This document shows positions 48,321 to 58,032 of a stretch of 64,000 nt of DNA, in pieces (position 1 is the first letter of the stretch; each line of letters begins with the position of its first letter). The stretch comes from Chaetoderma sp. LZ-2023a. Its lineage: Eukaryota; Mollusca; Caudofoveata; Chaetodermatida; Chaetodermatidae. The stretch lies in NCBI GenBank assembly GCA_034401795.1, contig CM067360.1:124227901-124291900 (forward strand), given 5' to 3'. A model generated the notes under the pieces. The model made no database searches. It had not been told where the DNA came from and worked only from the letters and a program-made list of their open reading frames with translations. The position numbers and the translations under genes are program-made.

Positions 48321-48494
48321 ACAAACATGGCTATCTCAATAGTTCATCTTGATTACAACGTTGAGCGAGAGGCTTAATTTTGGCAACCTCACTCCGCCAG
48401 GCAGGGTGAGGTTGCCAAAATTAAGCCTCCCACTCTACGTCGTAATTAAGATGAACTATTGAGATAGCCATGTTTGGGCTTGCTTGCCTGTGTG
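48304..48494. mobile_element. Fold-back element, about 190 bp
   Basis: A long inverted repeat runs from 'aaacatggctatctcaatag' at 48323 through 'aggcttaattttggcaacct', and is answered by 'aggttgccaaaattaagcct' through 'ctattgagatagccatgttt' ending at 48475. The loop is about 10-15 bases and there is one mismatch-rich patch. Outer CAGGCAGG/GCTTGCCTG words extend the arms. No ORF. Confidence 0.85.
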
Positions 48495-48903
48495 CAGGGT
48501 TGGGGCCCCAAAGAAGTTAGTCTATGTTGGGGTCAAAGGGCTGGGGGGGGGTACGGTCAAGGTCATTGAAAAAGTTTAAAAAATGTCTTGTGTGATAACT
48601 TGTGTTCTACAGAAATAATCTTCACTAAAATTAGAAGGGAAGATAAACATGGGGTCCGAATGAAGTATATGAATGTTGATCATTAGGTCAAGATCATCCC
48701 AAAGGATAAAAGATGTCTGGTGTGATAACACAAATTCTACTGACTGGATCGTGACCAAATTTGAGTGCCTGTTTGCTCTTCTGTATTCGGAAATATATTC
48801 ATAGTCAAGAGGTCAAAAGTCATTGTCAATGAAAAGGGTAAGTGGCAGCACTCAGAGTTGTCCACTATGCTTGTCACTATGTTTTTAATTATTTTGTTTA
48901 CAG

Positions 48904-49034
48904 GTATCTAAGCAGTACTGCAATGCCAAGAAGAGTGCACAGCCTCCTCATATATATGCTGTGGCTGACACTACCTATCAGGCCATGATAGGACGAGGTC
49001 GCATAGAGGCAACGAACCAGTGTATAGTGATTAG
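48904..49034 (+). CDS. Unconventional myosin, exon 3
   Basis: Acceptor 'ttttgtttacag' ends at 48903; donor GTGTGT starts at 49035. The 131-bp exon starts in phase 0 and ends in phase 2 after AG. It encodes 'VSKQYCNAKKSAQPPHIYAV', 'ADTTYQAM' and 'NQCIVI' plus the start of a Ser/Arg codon. The next exon should begin with the rest of Ser and the P-loop (GESGAGKT), which I do not find up to 64000. The PPHIYAVAD..YQ motif is typical of class III-like heads. A MITE-A copy starts 24 bp after the donor, and two DIRS retrotransposons follow in this intron. Confidence 0.92.
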
Positions 49035-49058
49035 GTGTGTCTTAACCATAGTATTCCA

Positions 49059-49378
49059 GAATTCACCTTTGCAGAGTATCCATCCATCATCTGACCTCTT
49101 ATGATGTTATAATCAGCTCAGTCACAAAGGGTTCCATATAGACCATCATCAAATCTCAGAGTCTGACACGTTGTATAAATTGTATATCTTTGTAATGCTT
49201 TGCTATTTAATAAACATGCTGTTGAATATTTTGAAACTAATTTTACCGGGCACTGTTGCTGCCTTAGGCAGCAACACCACCCAGTCAAATTAGTTTCAAA
49301 ATATTCAACAGCTTACCTGTGTAGTTTTTTGGAAATTGATAGTCAGGGCGTTCAGAGATCGATCGATCCAACACGAGC
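49059..49378. mobile_element. MITE-A copy split by DIRS-A, left part
   Basis: Runs from GAATTCACCTTTGC through the palindrome (49218-49312) to 'gatcgatcgatccaacacgagc'. The rest of the copy ('tgtgggtggagcttagctag' to 'gtccattt') continues at 56510-56569 after the retrotransposon, so DIRS-A inserted into this MITE. About four bases of the family consensus at the junction are missing. Confidence 0.88.
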
Positions 49379-49551
49379 TTTCTCCTTCGATCAATACTCA
49401 CCATTCTGTTACTTCTGATATACAGCTGGCCCTGACAGCGGCTCTAGGATTATAGACTTAGAAAGCTTTACCGACTCCTGGGAACCGGGTACTCGGCTCC
49501 CAACTACCGAGTACCCGTTTACCATAGAGCTCATTCTTGTTTGCATAGCAA
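49379..49551. repeat. DIRS-A left inverted terminal repeat
   Basis: From 'tttctccttcgatcaatact' through 'caccattctgttacttctga', 'ctggccctgacagcggctct' and 'aaccgggtactcggctccca' to 'tgtttgcatagc'. The complement stands at about 56311-56475, nearly identical except for the outermost part and a few bases. Confidence 0.9.
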
Positions 49552-49666
49552 CAAGAGCAATACATGCTTTCTGCATTGAGGATTTTAGTGTTTTTTGTGA
49601 AAGAAAATCTAAGTCTTTAATCTGTGATAGTTTGTGTGTTCGTGAAAGGATTAACTAAAGGATACT

Positions 49667-49693
49667 ATGGAGAATACCGCCGAAGATAACCAG
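49667..49693 (+). CDS. DIRS-A Gag leader exon (predicted, 9 codons)
   Basis: ATG plus eight codons (MENTAEDNQ) end in CAG just before GTTGTA. DIRS-B has a leader of the same style at 63825-63875, also ending in a Gln codon before GT. A phase-0 acceptor TTATAG at 50458-50463 joins it to the cysteine-rich Gag start. The donor is weak and the proposal rests mainly on the comparison of both elements. Confidence 0.55.
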
Positions 49694-50463
49694 GTTGTAT
49701 CGTTCTTTATTATCCATAGTTAAAAGACTTAGGTCTCTAAATTTCGCTGTGTCGCATGTTCCAATTTCTGACCCCATAGAATCTGGGACGTGTGCTAACA
49801 ACGATATATGCCAGACGATCGCCTTCTTTAACCCCCAACAGGCGATCGGCAGATATGAAAATAGGTGTTATGCTACGGTATTTCTAACACGAATATCGGC
49901 TGACGTCGTTCTCCATAGGATCCGAGCGGGTGACGTCACACCCGGTCGCTCGGATGTTTATGTGAAGAAAAATTTTTCATTAATTCGCGCATCTTGTTCT
50001 GGGTGCTGCGTACTAAAAATGGTACCGGAAACTTAGAATGATCAAGTTTACGTGCGATCACGATCGGTTTGCAATGATCGGTGGTTTCAAAATTCTTGAG
50101 TAGATGCGTGGTCTGCGGTTTTACCGTGTGATACAGCAGTTTGTTATACATTTTGTTGTTTTCTTCACATATCGTGCTGCTTTCGTTAGGAGTATAATTT
50201 ATATTGATTAGTAAATATACCCCGAATGCTATGCGATATGATTCCTGGAGCCGTTACACATCCTGGAGGATCTATTATGGGTGTGTTTAATGCCCGCCTC
50301 GTTCTTGTCGTCATAATCAATGCGATCGTTGTTGTAACGTGGCGGGGTGGGGTGCGGGAGGGTTACAGTTAATTTATGAGTCAAATTATTTGAAAATTAA
50401 TTGTCTGCCTTCCATCCGGGTCTCGTTCCGCTTGTTTATTGTAGGTTTGTGCTTATGTTATAG
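49694..50463 (+). other. DIRS-A predicted intron, 770 bp
   Basis: GT at 49694-49695 and AG at 50462-50463 ('gcttatgttatag'). Length and position correspond to the 761-bp predicted intron of DIRS-B. Frames inside it, for instance 49695-50036, have no motif. Confidence 0.5.
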
Positions 50464-52597
50464 GCCAAGCCAGCCCCGCCATCATGTGACGAATGCCATA
50501 AGTTTGTCCGTGTCGTGTTCAAGGACCATGTCTGTTTTAGGTGTTCCCTGTGTAATATTGATCATAGGTGTAATGTTTGTGCAGTGTGGTCCGTTGAGAT
50601 GATGGTTAAGTTCCTTGCCAGAAGGACTTGGCTGGGTCTGACGCGGGGTCAGGCGGTCCGAGAGTAAATCGTGGAGCGCCCGGTTCGGCCGGTGGGGGTG
50701 TTCCACGTCCCCAGCTGGAGGTGGCGGAGATGGCACCGCCGGCGTGGTTTGGTCCGGCTATGCAGGGTTTTTCTGCATAGCGTTCTGCCCACGCTGGTGT
50801 CGTCCCTGCTACCAAAGGTTGGGGGGCAGTTTCTCCCCATGCCTGGTACGGATCCTGTCCTCGGACAGGATTCTGGACTGGTTACCGAGGGGGCCGTCTC
50901 GTACGGCCCCCTGGCAGTCCCGTCTGGCTTCGGCCAGACAGGTTTCTGTTTCTCTGCGGCCACCTCCGGGTGGTCCAGTAGCGGTGGCCGGTCCGTCAGG
51001 TGTGGGAGCCGTCCGCCAGGACGGTTCCACGGTTGACTCGTCTAGTGACGACTCTTCGGAGTCTGAAGACGAGGAGGCCGAGGAGGAGAGGTTGCTGCGG
51101 CCCGTGAAGCCGCAGGTGGAGAATATGGAGGTTGATTCCGTCCTGGACGGAACCGGCCTCCATTTGTCTGGTTTGGCGCAAGCCAGGTCAGCGGCTCCGC
51201 CTGTGGCTGAGGCAAATCCGTTACCGTGTACCGGTTCCGTGCGGCTTGGTTTGGCACCAGCCGTCACGGGAACGGTTGTGCTGGGCCGGGCGTGGTACTC
51301 ACCTATCTCGCCTGGTCCGGCAGTCGGACGTGGGGTGCCGTTGGCGCCCGTGTCCGGTTATGGTTCCGCGACTGCTACGGGTCCGTACGGTTTTCCGTGC
51401 GGACCTACCCCATGGACCGGAGTGTTTCGTGGGGTGGCGGCGGAACCGTGTGGTACCGGAGTGCCTGGCGTGTCAGCCGTGGCTCCTTGCCGGGAGGCCG
51501 TGGCTGGCAGACCCGTGAGCACGTCAACCGGTGACGTGTTTGCGGGGGTGTCTTCATCGGAGGTAGATTGGTCAGATGCTCTGGCGTGGCTAGCCAGGGT
51601 TGACCCGTCTGTGGTTTCGGCCACGGCCGATGAAGATGCGCCCCGTCCGTCGGTTGCATCGATCAGGACGGGGGTTTTGCCCGCGGCCCGGATCCAGTCA
51701 GTGGGACTGGATCCACGGTTCATAGAATTGTTGGATGCTATTTATAGCAAACAACTGATGACCAAGGGTCAGCTCCCTGCGGCCTCCAGGGAGGTGCGGG
51801 CAAGATGTCGTATTCCGCGGGGGGAATACGACAGGTATGGTGTAGTCCCGTCGGTCACGGAGGATGACCGATGGGTACTGGGCGTCCAGAGTGCCGTGGC
51901 GGGTCGCCCCGGTCCGGCACATGTGGACAAGTCTCAGGTACACCAGGAAGAAGTCCTGTCCCTATGCGATGAGGGTGTGAGGGCAGCGATGAGCGCTGTC
52001 AATCACTCTTATCGTCTCCTTCAGTCGGTGTGGGCTGAAGCGGGGGCAGGCCACCCTGTGCCACCTGTGGCGCTTTCATGTGTCAATGACGGCCTGGTGC
52101 TGTCGATGGACGCATTGGCAAGGGTGCAAGCGCGTGTGACGAAATCCAGGAGGCAAATGGTCATTGACCATATGCGTCCGGCTACGGCAGTCAGGGAGCG
52201 TCTTCTTGGGACGCCCCTGACAGGGCCTAGCATCTTCGGTGGCCAAGCGCGGGCCATCTTAGAGGATACCGCCAGTATCGCGCAGAATCGGTTAGCGGTA
52301 AACCTACAGCTAGAGCTAGTGCAGCAAGCGCACGCACTAGGGGCTGTGGGGAAACCGCTAACGGGACAACCTTCAAAGAAGCAGAAGAAGCATAAGGGCA
52401 AGGCAAAAGCTAGGCCTGTTGCGACTTCTGCTTCATCTGGGTTTTCGGAGCCGCCGCCGGCGAAGAAGCCCAGGAAGGTTGTAGAGGCACCTACCCTCCC
52501 CAATGTTGCTCCTGACCACCCTAGAGGCGGAAAGGGCAAGGGGAAGGGTAAGGGTAAGGCCTCAAAGGGCGGACAGAAGGGGCCGAAGCGTACCTGA
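50464..52597 (+). pseudogene. DIRS-A Gag-like ORF with seven-cysteine N-terminus, several frameshifts
   Basis: The start (50464 onward) encodes a module C-x2-C-x12-C-x2-C-x2-C-x5-C-x2-C with the segment VCFRCSLC, the same spacing as in DIRS-B. Frame breaks follow near 50630, a TAG near 50780 and a shift near 50990. From about 50990 to the TGA at 52595 one frame is open. It carries an acidic 'SSSDDSSESEDEEAEEE' stretch, a Gly/Val/Pro-rich middle, and the best-conserved part 'REVRARCRIPRGEYDRYGVV' plus 'TEDDRWVLG', which aligns with DIRS-B. The C-terminus is basic with GKGKGKGKASKGG repeats and an SKKQKKHKGK patch, suited to nucleic-acid binding. The role is presumed capsid/RNP protein. Confidence 0.75.
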
Positions 52598-54655
52598 GGG
52601 TACGAAAGCTCCCTTCATATCCGCCTGGACCGCGCCTGTGCGACAGGAACAGCGGTGCCAGTTATACCCGTCGTGCCTAGAACGAAATGGTTCTCTCTCT
52701 CGTTAAGAAAGAGTGGGGGGGGGCGGACTGCGAGCCGGACAACCCCGTTAGACGTCGAGGCGTCTATGGTGGGTGGAAGGCTCATGCGTTTCGTCGAGGC
52801 CTGGCAAGGTCTGACGTCAGACAGTCTGGTCCTGGGATGGTTATCCCAGGGTTACATGCCGGAGTGGTGGGACTTTCCACCACAAAATCTGTCTTTGGCA
52901 CCTGTCTGGACACCCGTACCAAGGGAGCCAGACAAGTTAGAAGCCGTTCAAAAGGAAGTGTCGGGTTTGCTTCTGAAGGGAGCAATAAAACCAGCAAACC
53001 GAAACACTCCAGGCTTCTATTCAAACATGTTCCTTGTCCCCAAGAGCACAGGGGGTGGAGACCCATACTCAATCTCAGGCCATTAAATTGGTTTATCCAT
53101 ACGCCTCGGTTCCAGATGGAAACGCCGAGGTCGGTAATGGTGGGATTGAGGAAAGGAATGTGGTGTGTATCGATCGATCTGAAAAATGCATATTTCCACA
53201 TTCCTATGAATCGGAGTTGGCACAGGTTTCTGAGATTTGCGTTTCAGAATCAAGTATGGGAGTTTACAGTTCTCCCATTTGGCCTGTCGACAGCTCCGAG
53301 GGTTTTCACAAGAGTGGTCCTTGCGGTGACAGCGTTTCTCAGAAAAGAGAACGTGGCGCTACACACCTACATAGATGACTGGCTGCTCAAGGCAGACTCG
53401 GCAGCCAGATTGAACGTGGATACTGCTCTGACTCTGAAGTTGCTTTCAGATCTACGCTGCATAGGCAACGAGGAGAAATCCGAGTTGACGCCCACTCAAC
53501 ATTTCGTTTATTTGGGGATGCGATTCGACCTCGAGGAGGGCAGGGTTTACCCGTCAGAGTCCAGAGTGGTGTCTCTGTTAGCCATCCTCAAGAGTTTTCG
53601 AGTGGGAAACCACATTCAGGTGAGGCGGTTCCTTCAGATGCTGGGCATGATGGTCTCCATGGAGCAGGTTATCCCGTATGCTGCTCTAATGCGAAGGCCT
53701 ATCCAGTTGTATCTGATGTGTTTGTGGAAACAGAGAACAGAACCCCTGTCAAAACTGGTGCCAGTTTTGGAGCCGATAATATCGCATCTTCTATGGTGGA
53801 AACAGCGTCAGAATCTCCTATTAGGGGTTTCGCTGCACCTACCCCACCCCCAGCTGTCCGTCTACACGGATGCATCGCTGGAAGGGTGGGGTGCCTGCCT
53901 GGGAGAACACCAGGTCTCGGGCACATGGACTCTCCCGGAGAGTCAGCTGCATATCAATCTGTTGGAAATGATGGCAGTGGAACTGGCGTTGGAAGAGTTC
54001 CTTCCGATGATCAGGGGCAAGGTGATATTGATACGGTCGGACAATTCGACAGTAGTATCATATATAAATCACCAAGGCGGGACCAGGTCGCCCATTCGGT
54101 GTATCAGGGTGTGGCACTTGATTCAATGGTGCAGGAATTACTCGGTTGTTTTGAAAGCAGCTCATATTCCTGGCCGATTGAACATTCTGGCGGATGCTTT
54201 GTCTCGCAGACAGAGAATCCTGCCAACAGAATGGTCCCTCAACCCTCCAGTTCTGCGACGGATCTTCGAGCATTGGGGCAAACCCAACGTGGACTTGTTC
54301 GCCACAAAGGAAAATGCTCAAATCATGACATATGTCTCGCCGATTCCAGATCCAAATGCCGTCGATACAGACGCTCTGGCGATAAGCTGGAGAGGGATGC
54401 ACGCTTACGCGTACCCACCCACCATTCTTCTACCGAATGTATTGGTGAAGGTCAGGGAGGAACCGTGTCTGGTCCTGCTAATAGCACCGTATTGGCCGAG
54501 CAGGGCGTGGTTCACGGATATTCTAGATCTGCTGGTGGAAAATCCTGTGCAGTTGCCCGAGATTCCGAACATAATCTCCCAGGCCAAGGGACGCTTCCTA
54601 CACGAGCGTCCCGAAATGTTCAAATTGACTGCGTGGATGTTATCAAACCAACGTT
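52598..54655 (+). pseudogene. DIRS-A reverse transcriptase / RNase H / methyltransferase-like region
   Basis: The beginning is in the same frame as Gag after its TGA: 'MVGGRLMRFVEAWQGLTSDS', 'PVWTPVPREPDKL' and 'GFYSNMFLVPKSTGG'. A one-base loss near 53052 moves the reading to the frame ending at 54810. There the RT shows 'RPILNLRPLN', 'VSIDLKNAYFHIPM', 'LPFGLSTAPRVFTRV' and the catalytic 'YIDDWLL'. RNase H follows with 'VYTDASLEGWG', 'NLLEMMAVELAL', 'IRSDNSTVVSYI' and 'IPGRLNILADALSR' (D-E-D-D set complete). Next is 'HWGKPNVDLFATKENAQ' with 'SPIPDPNAVDTDAL' and 'LLIAPYWPSRAW', the region described as methyltransferase-like in DIRS elements. It copies element RNA into DNA. Because of the frameshift it is not expressible as one protein. 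Confidence 0.9.
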
Positions 54656-55651
54656 CCACGTCGGAAGGCTTTTCTCGACAGGCTGCTGATTTCATCGCTG
54701 CTGCGAGAAGGAGGTCAACCTTCAAGTCATATAACAACAAGGTTAACAGATTTGCAGACTGGTGTGAAGAAAAGGGTATTGATACCTTTCAATCCACTAT
54801 CAGCAAATAGCAGACTTTCTCTGTGAGCTGTTCTTTTCAGGACTAGCTCCCGTCACAGTTGCTGGATACAAGTCAGCTTTGGCATCAGTTATCCCTTGTC
54901 TAGCCAACAGGGATAGTCCAGAGGTGGCCCAGTTAAATGTGATGTTGAAGGGAATGAGCAATCTCCGACCGAGACAACCGGTAGTCATTCCAGCCTGGAG
55001 TCTATCTTTAGTGCTTAATGTACTGGCCAAGCACCCTTTCGAACCGTTGCGTTCGGCTAGTCTAAAGCATTTGACTCTAAAGGCGGTATTTCTATTGGCA
55101 GCTTCCTCAGCTAGAAGGCGCAGTGAGATCCATGCGCTTTTGGCAGAGAGGAACCAATTATTGTTTCTGGAGAAGGTCTGCGTCTTCTGCCAAGGGCAGA
55201 GTTTATGTCAAAGAACCAATCTTTGAGATATCCCGGCAAACCGATCATTATACCGAAGTTAACTAGGTTTGATCGTGATGCCAGTGTCTGGTGCCCGGTC
55301 CGTGCTTTGACTAAGTACAAGAAACGGACTGACTCGTTACGGTCGAACGATAGACATCTGTGGATCTGCCATAAAAAGCCTTATGGCGCCGCATCCATGG
55401 ATACTATCTCTCGTTGGGTGGTCGAATGCATTCATACTACTCACGAGATGGCGACTGGGCACCAGGTTCAAGGCGTAAGGGCACACAATGTCAGAGGAAT
55501 AGCCGCCTCGACCGCCCTTTACAATGGTGTTCCGTTAGAGGACATCATGGCCGTTGCACAATGGCACTGTGAGTCCTCATTCACGGATTACTATATGAGG
55601 GATGTGTCAGACTCAGCCAATCCACTCGCTTTAGCTGTTTTGAAACGATAG
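54655..55651 (+). pseudogene. DIRS-A tyrosine recombinase, two frameshifts
   Basis: The N-terminal SAM-like part ('STSEGFSRQAADFIAAARRR', 'NRFADWCEEKGI') is fused in frame to the RT region and ends at TAG 54808. One base away the frame continues 'IADFLCELFFSGLAPVTVAG' and 'SARRRSEIHAL' (catalytic Arg). A second shift near 55149 leads into 'PIIVSGEGLRLLP' and 'FMSKNQSLRYPGKP', then 'HNVRGIAAST' (H-x-x-R) and 'SSFTDYYMRD' (tyrosine nucleophile), stop at 55651. All catalytic positions remain visible. This enzyme integrates the circular DNA copy. Confidence 0.9.
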
Positions 55652-56156
55652 TTAGTGACCACACTGCTTTTCACCCTTTTCTCACTTTGGTAAGAAAAGA
55701 ACCTAAAGCAGGCATGGTCAGGCGAGAGGATGTCAACCAGATTGTGTCACCGATGGCCGAACCGGTGAATGGTTGGAGGCGGTACGTCTGAAGTCCAATT
55801 ATCATAAGGTAATTCAATAAGTGAGAGTTTTTTGTATTATGTATATGTATCATGTTCATTCATCTTATATATTCATGCTCATTCCCAGGCTAATACATGG
55901 AATATGCAGGGAGTAGTTAACCCTCTTGGCATATTTGTGTTTTCAGGTGAGATACATGTTCGTTAGTTCTCTCCCTTTTCTTAGGAGGAAAAAGGGGGTG
56001 GGGGCGGGGCTGTGACGCGAATGTGATTTGGTTCCGTGAACTTGACGGTCCTTTTAGGTCTCCGTTAGTCAAGTTTGAAGTCTAAAATCTTTCTCCAAGG
56101 GGCAAAATTAGCATTTATGGCTTGCCCCTTCCCACCAGGTTACTGATCAAATCTGG

Positions 56157-56262
56157 TGTATATCAGAAGTAACAGAATGGTGAGTATTGATCGAAGGAGA
56201 ATGCAGGAAATGTCAATTTCCCTTTCTCCGAGATCTAACAATACTCACCATTCTGTTACGGA
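56157..56262. repeat. DIRS-A internal complementary region (ICR)
   Basis: The left half 'tatcagaagtaacagaatgg' to 'ttgatcgaaggag' is the complement of the left end (49382-49425). The right half 'gcaggaaatgtcaatttccc' to 'ctcaccattctgttac' is the complement of the right end. They meet at AAT (56201-56203), the trinucleotide that corresponds to ATT at the right terminus and TTT at the left. This is the joint expected in a DIRS circle. Confidence 0.92.
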
Positions 56263-56297
56263 CCCAGCCTCCCAGCCCCACGGAGGCAAGCCATAGT

Positions 56298-56509
56298 TTT
56301 CTCTTGTTTGGTGGCTATGCAAACAATATGAGTTCTATGGTAAACGGGTACTCTGCAGTTGGGAGCCGAGTACCCGGTTCCCAGGAGTCGGTAAAGCTTT
56401 CTAAGTCTATAATCCTAGAGCCGCTGTCAGGGCCAGCTGTATATCAGAAGTAACAGAATGGTGAGTATTGTTAGATCTTGGAGAAAGGGAAATTGACATT
56501 TCCTGCATT
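56298..56509. repeat. DIRS-A right inverted terminal repeat
   Basis: From 'gctatgcaaacaatatgagt' to 'aaattgacatttcctgcatt'. It is the inverse of the left ITR, with about 30 extra bases at the outer end, which are also present (complemented) in the ICR. Confidence 0.9.
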
Positions 56510-56569
56510 CTGTGGGTGGAGCTTAGCTAGAGATGGGCGGGGCATAGCTAAAACGTGAAAAGTCCATTT
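56510..56569. mobile_element. MITE-A copy split by DIRS-A, right part
   Basis: 'tgtgggtggagcttagctag', 'agatgggcggggcatagcta' and 'gtccattt' are the distal end of the MITE-A that begins at 49059. Confidence 0.88.
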
Positions 56570-57115
56570 CGAACTCCTGTTATGCTTCATTCGGTAGGCT
56601 TAGGCTTCAATGTTTTATAGAATGGGTGTGCTGAGGATAAGACAGCCACCGCTAATCAGAAAAATATCTCATATCCAGTCAGAAATGTGGGATCTGATGT
56701 AGTAAAGGTCATAGAGGGAACCATTTCTATCCATGCCCAGCCTAATTCTCACTAAGATCCACCCACTTTTTAACATGCTTGGAATCAATTTTAAATTTTG
56801 AAATCTGAATATCCTGAATCTATAATTCAAGGTAGCTAGCTATACGCATCAGCTGTAGAATATTTTTTAAGGTAATTTAACTGGAGCTACGACAACAACA
56901 TCCTCCACCAAATTTGTTAAAAAAATAAAGATCAGTTCATCTTTTAATGTAATTTCAATTTATTTTGATTGTGATATCAGTTAACAAGTGATGTATTTTG
57001 ATTTTGAGTTAGGCAGCCATGTTTTCCAATCCAATTATGTTCAAAATATTCAACAGTGCATTTCATTTTGTTTTGGAAACAAATTATTTCTGAGCTGTAC
57101 TGTCATCCGTAGTAG
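56570..57115. other. Spacer between the two DIRS elements
   Basis: AT-rich, no gene. It contains 'acaacatcctccaccaaatt' and 'agttcatcttttaatgtaat', also present in diverged form near 41983-42050, so it is probably an old shared repeat. Confidence 0.5.
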
Positions 57116-57345
57116 AATAAACGAAATCTAGGATTTCTTTTTTCACGAGAGAGTTGATACTTACCTCCCTAATACTTTTGATATTGCTAAATATTCGCTT
57201 TCACTCAATAAACACTCAGATTAAAACAGTTAGGCGCCCCTAGTGGGCAGGGAGTCAGAGCGTAGTCTGGCGGATGCCAGCCCCACCACCGCGCATGCGC
57301 AGACTAGCACTTCCTCTGACTAGATTATTGGCTGACACACATGCA
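57116..57345. repeat. DIRS-B inverted terminal repeat (3' end of element)
   Basis: Outer part 'aataaacgaaatctaggatt' to 'cacgagagagttgatactta'. Inner part 'gactagcacttcctctgact' is answered inverted by 'gaggaagtgctagtc' at the window's right end. Confidence 0.85.
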
Positions 57346-57402
57346 ACTATTAAGAGCCTGAAGACCGAGCCTCTGTGGGGTGGAGAGGCCGGGTCCGTAT
57401 CT

Positions 57403-57503
57403 AGGGAGGTAAGTATCAACTCTCTCGTGAAAAAAGAAATCCTAGATTTCGTTTATTTCACTTCAAGAGTATACTTACCTCCCTAATACTTTTGATATTG
57501 CCA
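57403..57503. repeat. DIRS-B internal complementary region
   Basis: 'gggaggtaagtatcaactct' to 'gatttcgtttatt' is the exact complement of the low-coordinate terminus. It is followed directly by 'tcacttcaagagtatactta', which by the logic of DIRS elements should be the complement of the other end outside this window. 'tacttacctccctaatactt' occurs on both sides (57162 and 57472). Confidence 0.88.
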
Positions 57504-58032
57504 GAATTCGAAAGTGAATCTGGCGGGAGGGAGGCGAGGTCAAAAGACCAGCTCATCCCAATACGCTTTTCTGCGTTTAAGGCACTTAAACTTCTGAAAC
57601 TGTAAGAAAAAACAGTCAGGATTTGACTAACCATCGGATAACACGACCGATGTATGAGAGATGACCGAATGTCATATGCGCTCCCCCCCCCTCCTTCCTG
57701 GGAGGAAGAGTCGACTGACCTCAATGTCCTATACGCTCTCTACGTACAAGTGCCATGTACTACAGGACAGAGACGAAAAAGCTCCATTTTCGTAACTCTC
57801 AACAATGAACCACACAAATACACAAACCATCACCATATTAATAACGGGTAATCGTGACAATACAATCAACAACGGACAACACATGAACAAGACTGACCTT
57901 GTTGAAAATGGCTGCTGACATCATCTTCCCATCGGTAAAGACTGATGCAGGCCCAAAAAAGTGGGTGTTTCCATAAATTAATTGTGATATATATAAGTAA
58001 TGAGGAAATCACCTCAAAAAATATAAACCGAT

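Larger units (their letters stand above)
49379..56509 (+). mobile_element. DIRS-A: complete DIRS-type tyrosine-recombinase retrotransposon
   Basis: About 7.13 kb. Left inverted terminal repeat from 49379 and right one ending at 56509. An internal complementary region (56157-56262) joins the complements of both ends, as required for DIRS circular intermediates. Order: ITR, leader exon (49667-49693), intron (49694-50463), Gag-like (50464-52597), RT/RNase H/methyltransferase-like (about 52598-54655), tyrosine recombinase (about 54655-55651), ICR, ITR. Several frameshifts make this copy non-coding, although its ends are intact. It has no target duplication, as expected for recombinase-mediated insertion. 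Confidence 0.92.

Noticed and set aside
49695-50036. 113-codon frame in the DIRS-A leader
   Set aside because: It lies within the predicted intron, and the corresponding DIRS-B intron has no similar protein.
50606-52539. Several long antisense frames across the GC-rich DIRS-A Gag region
   Set aside because: They are produced by high GC content opposite Gag and carry no motif.
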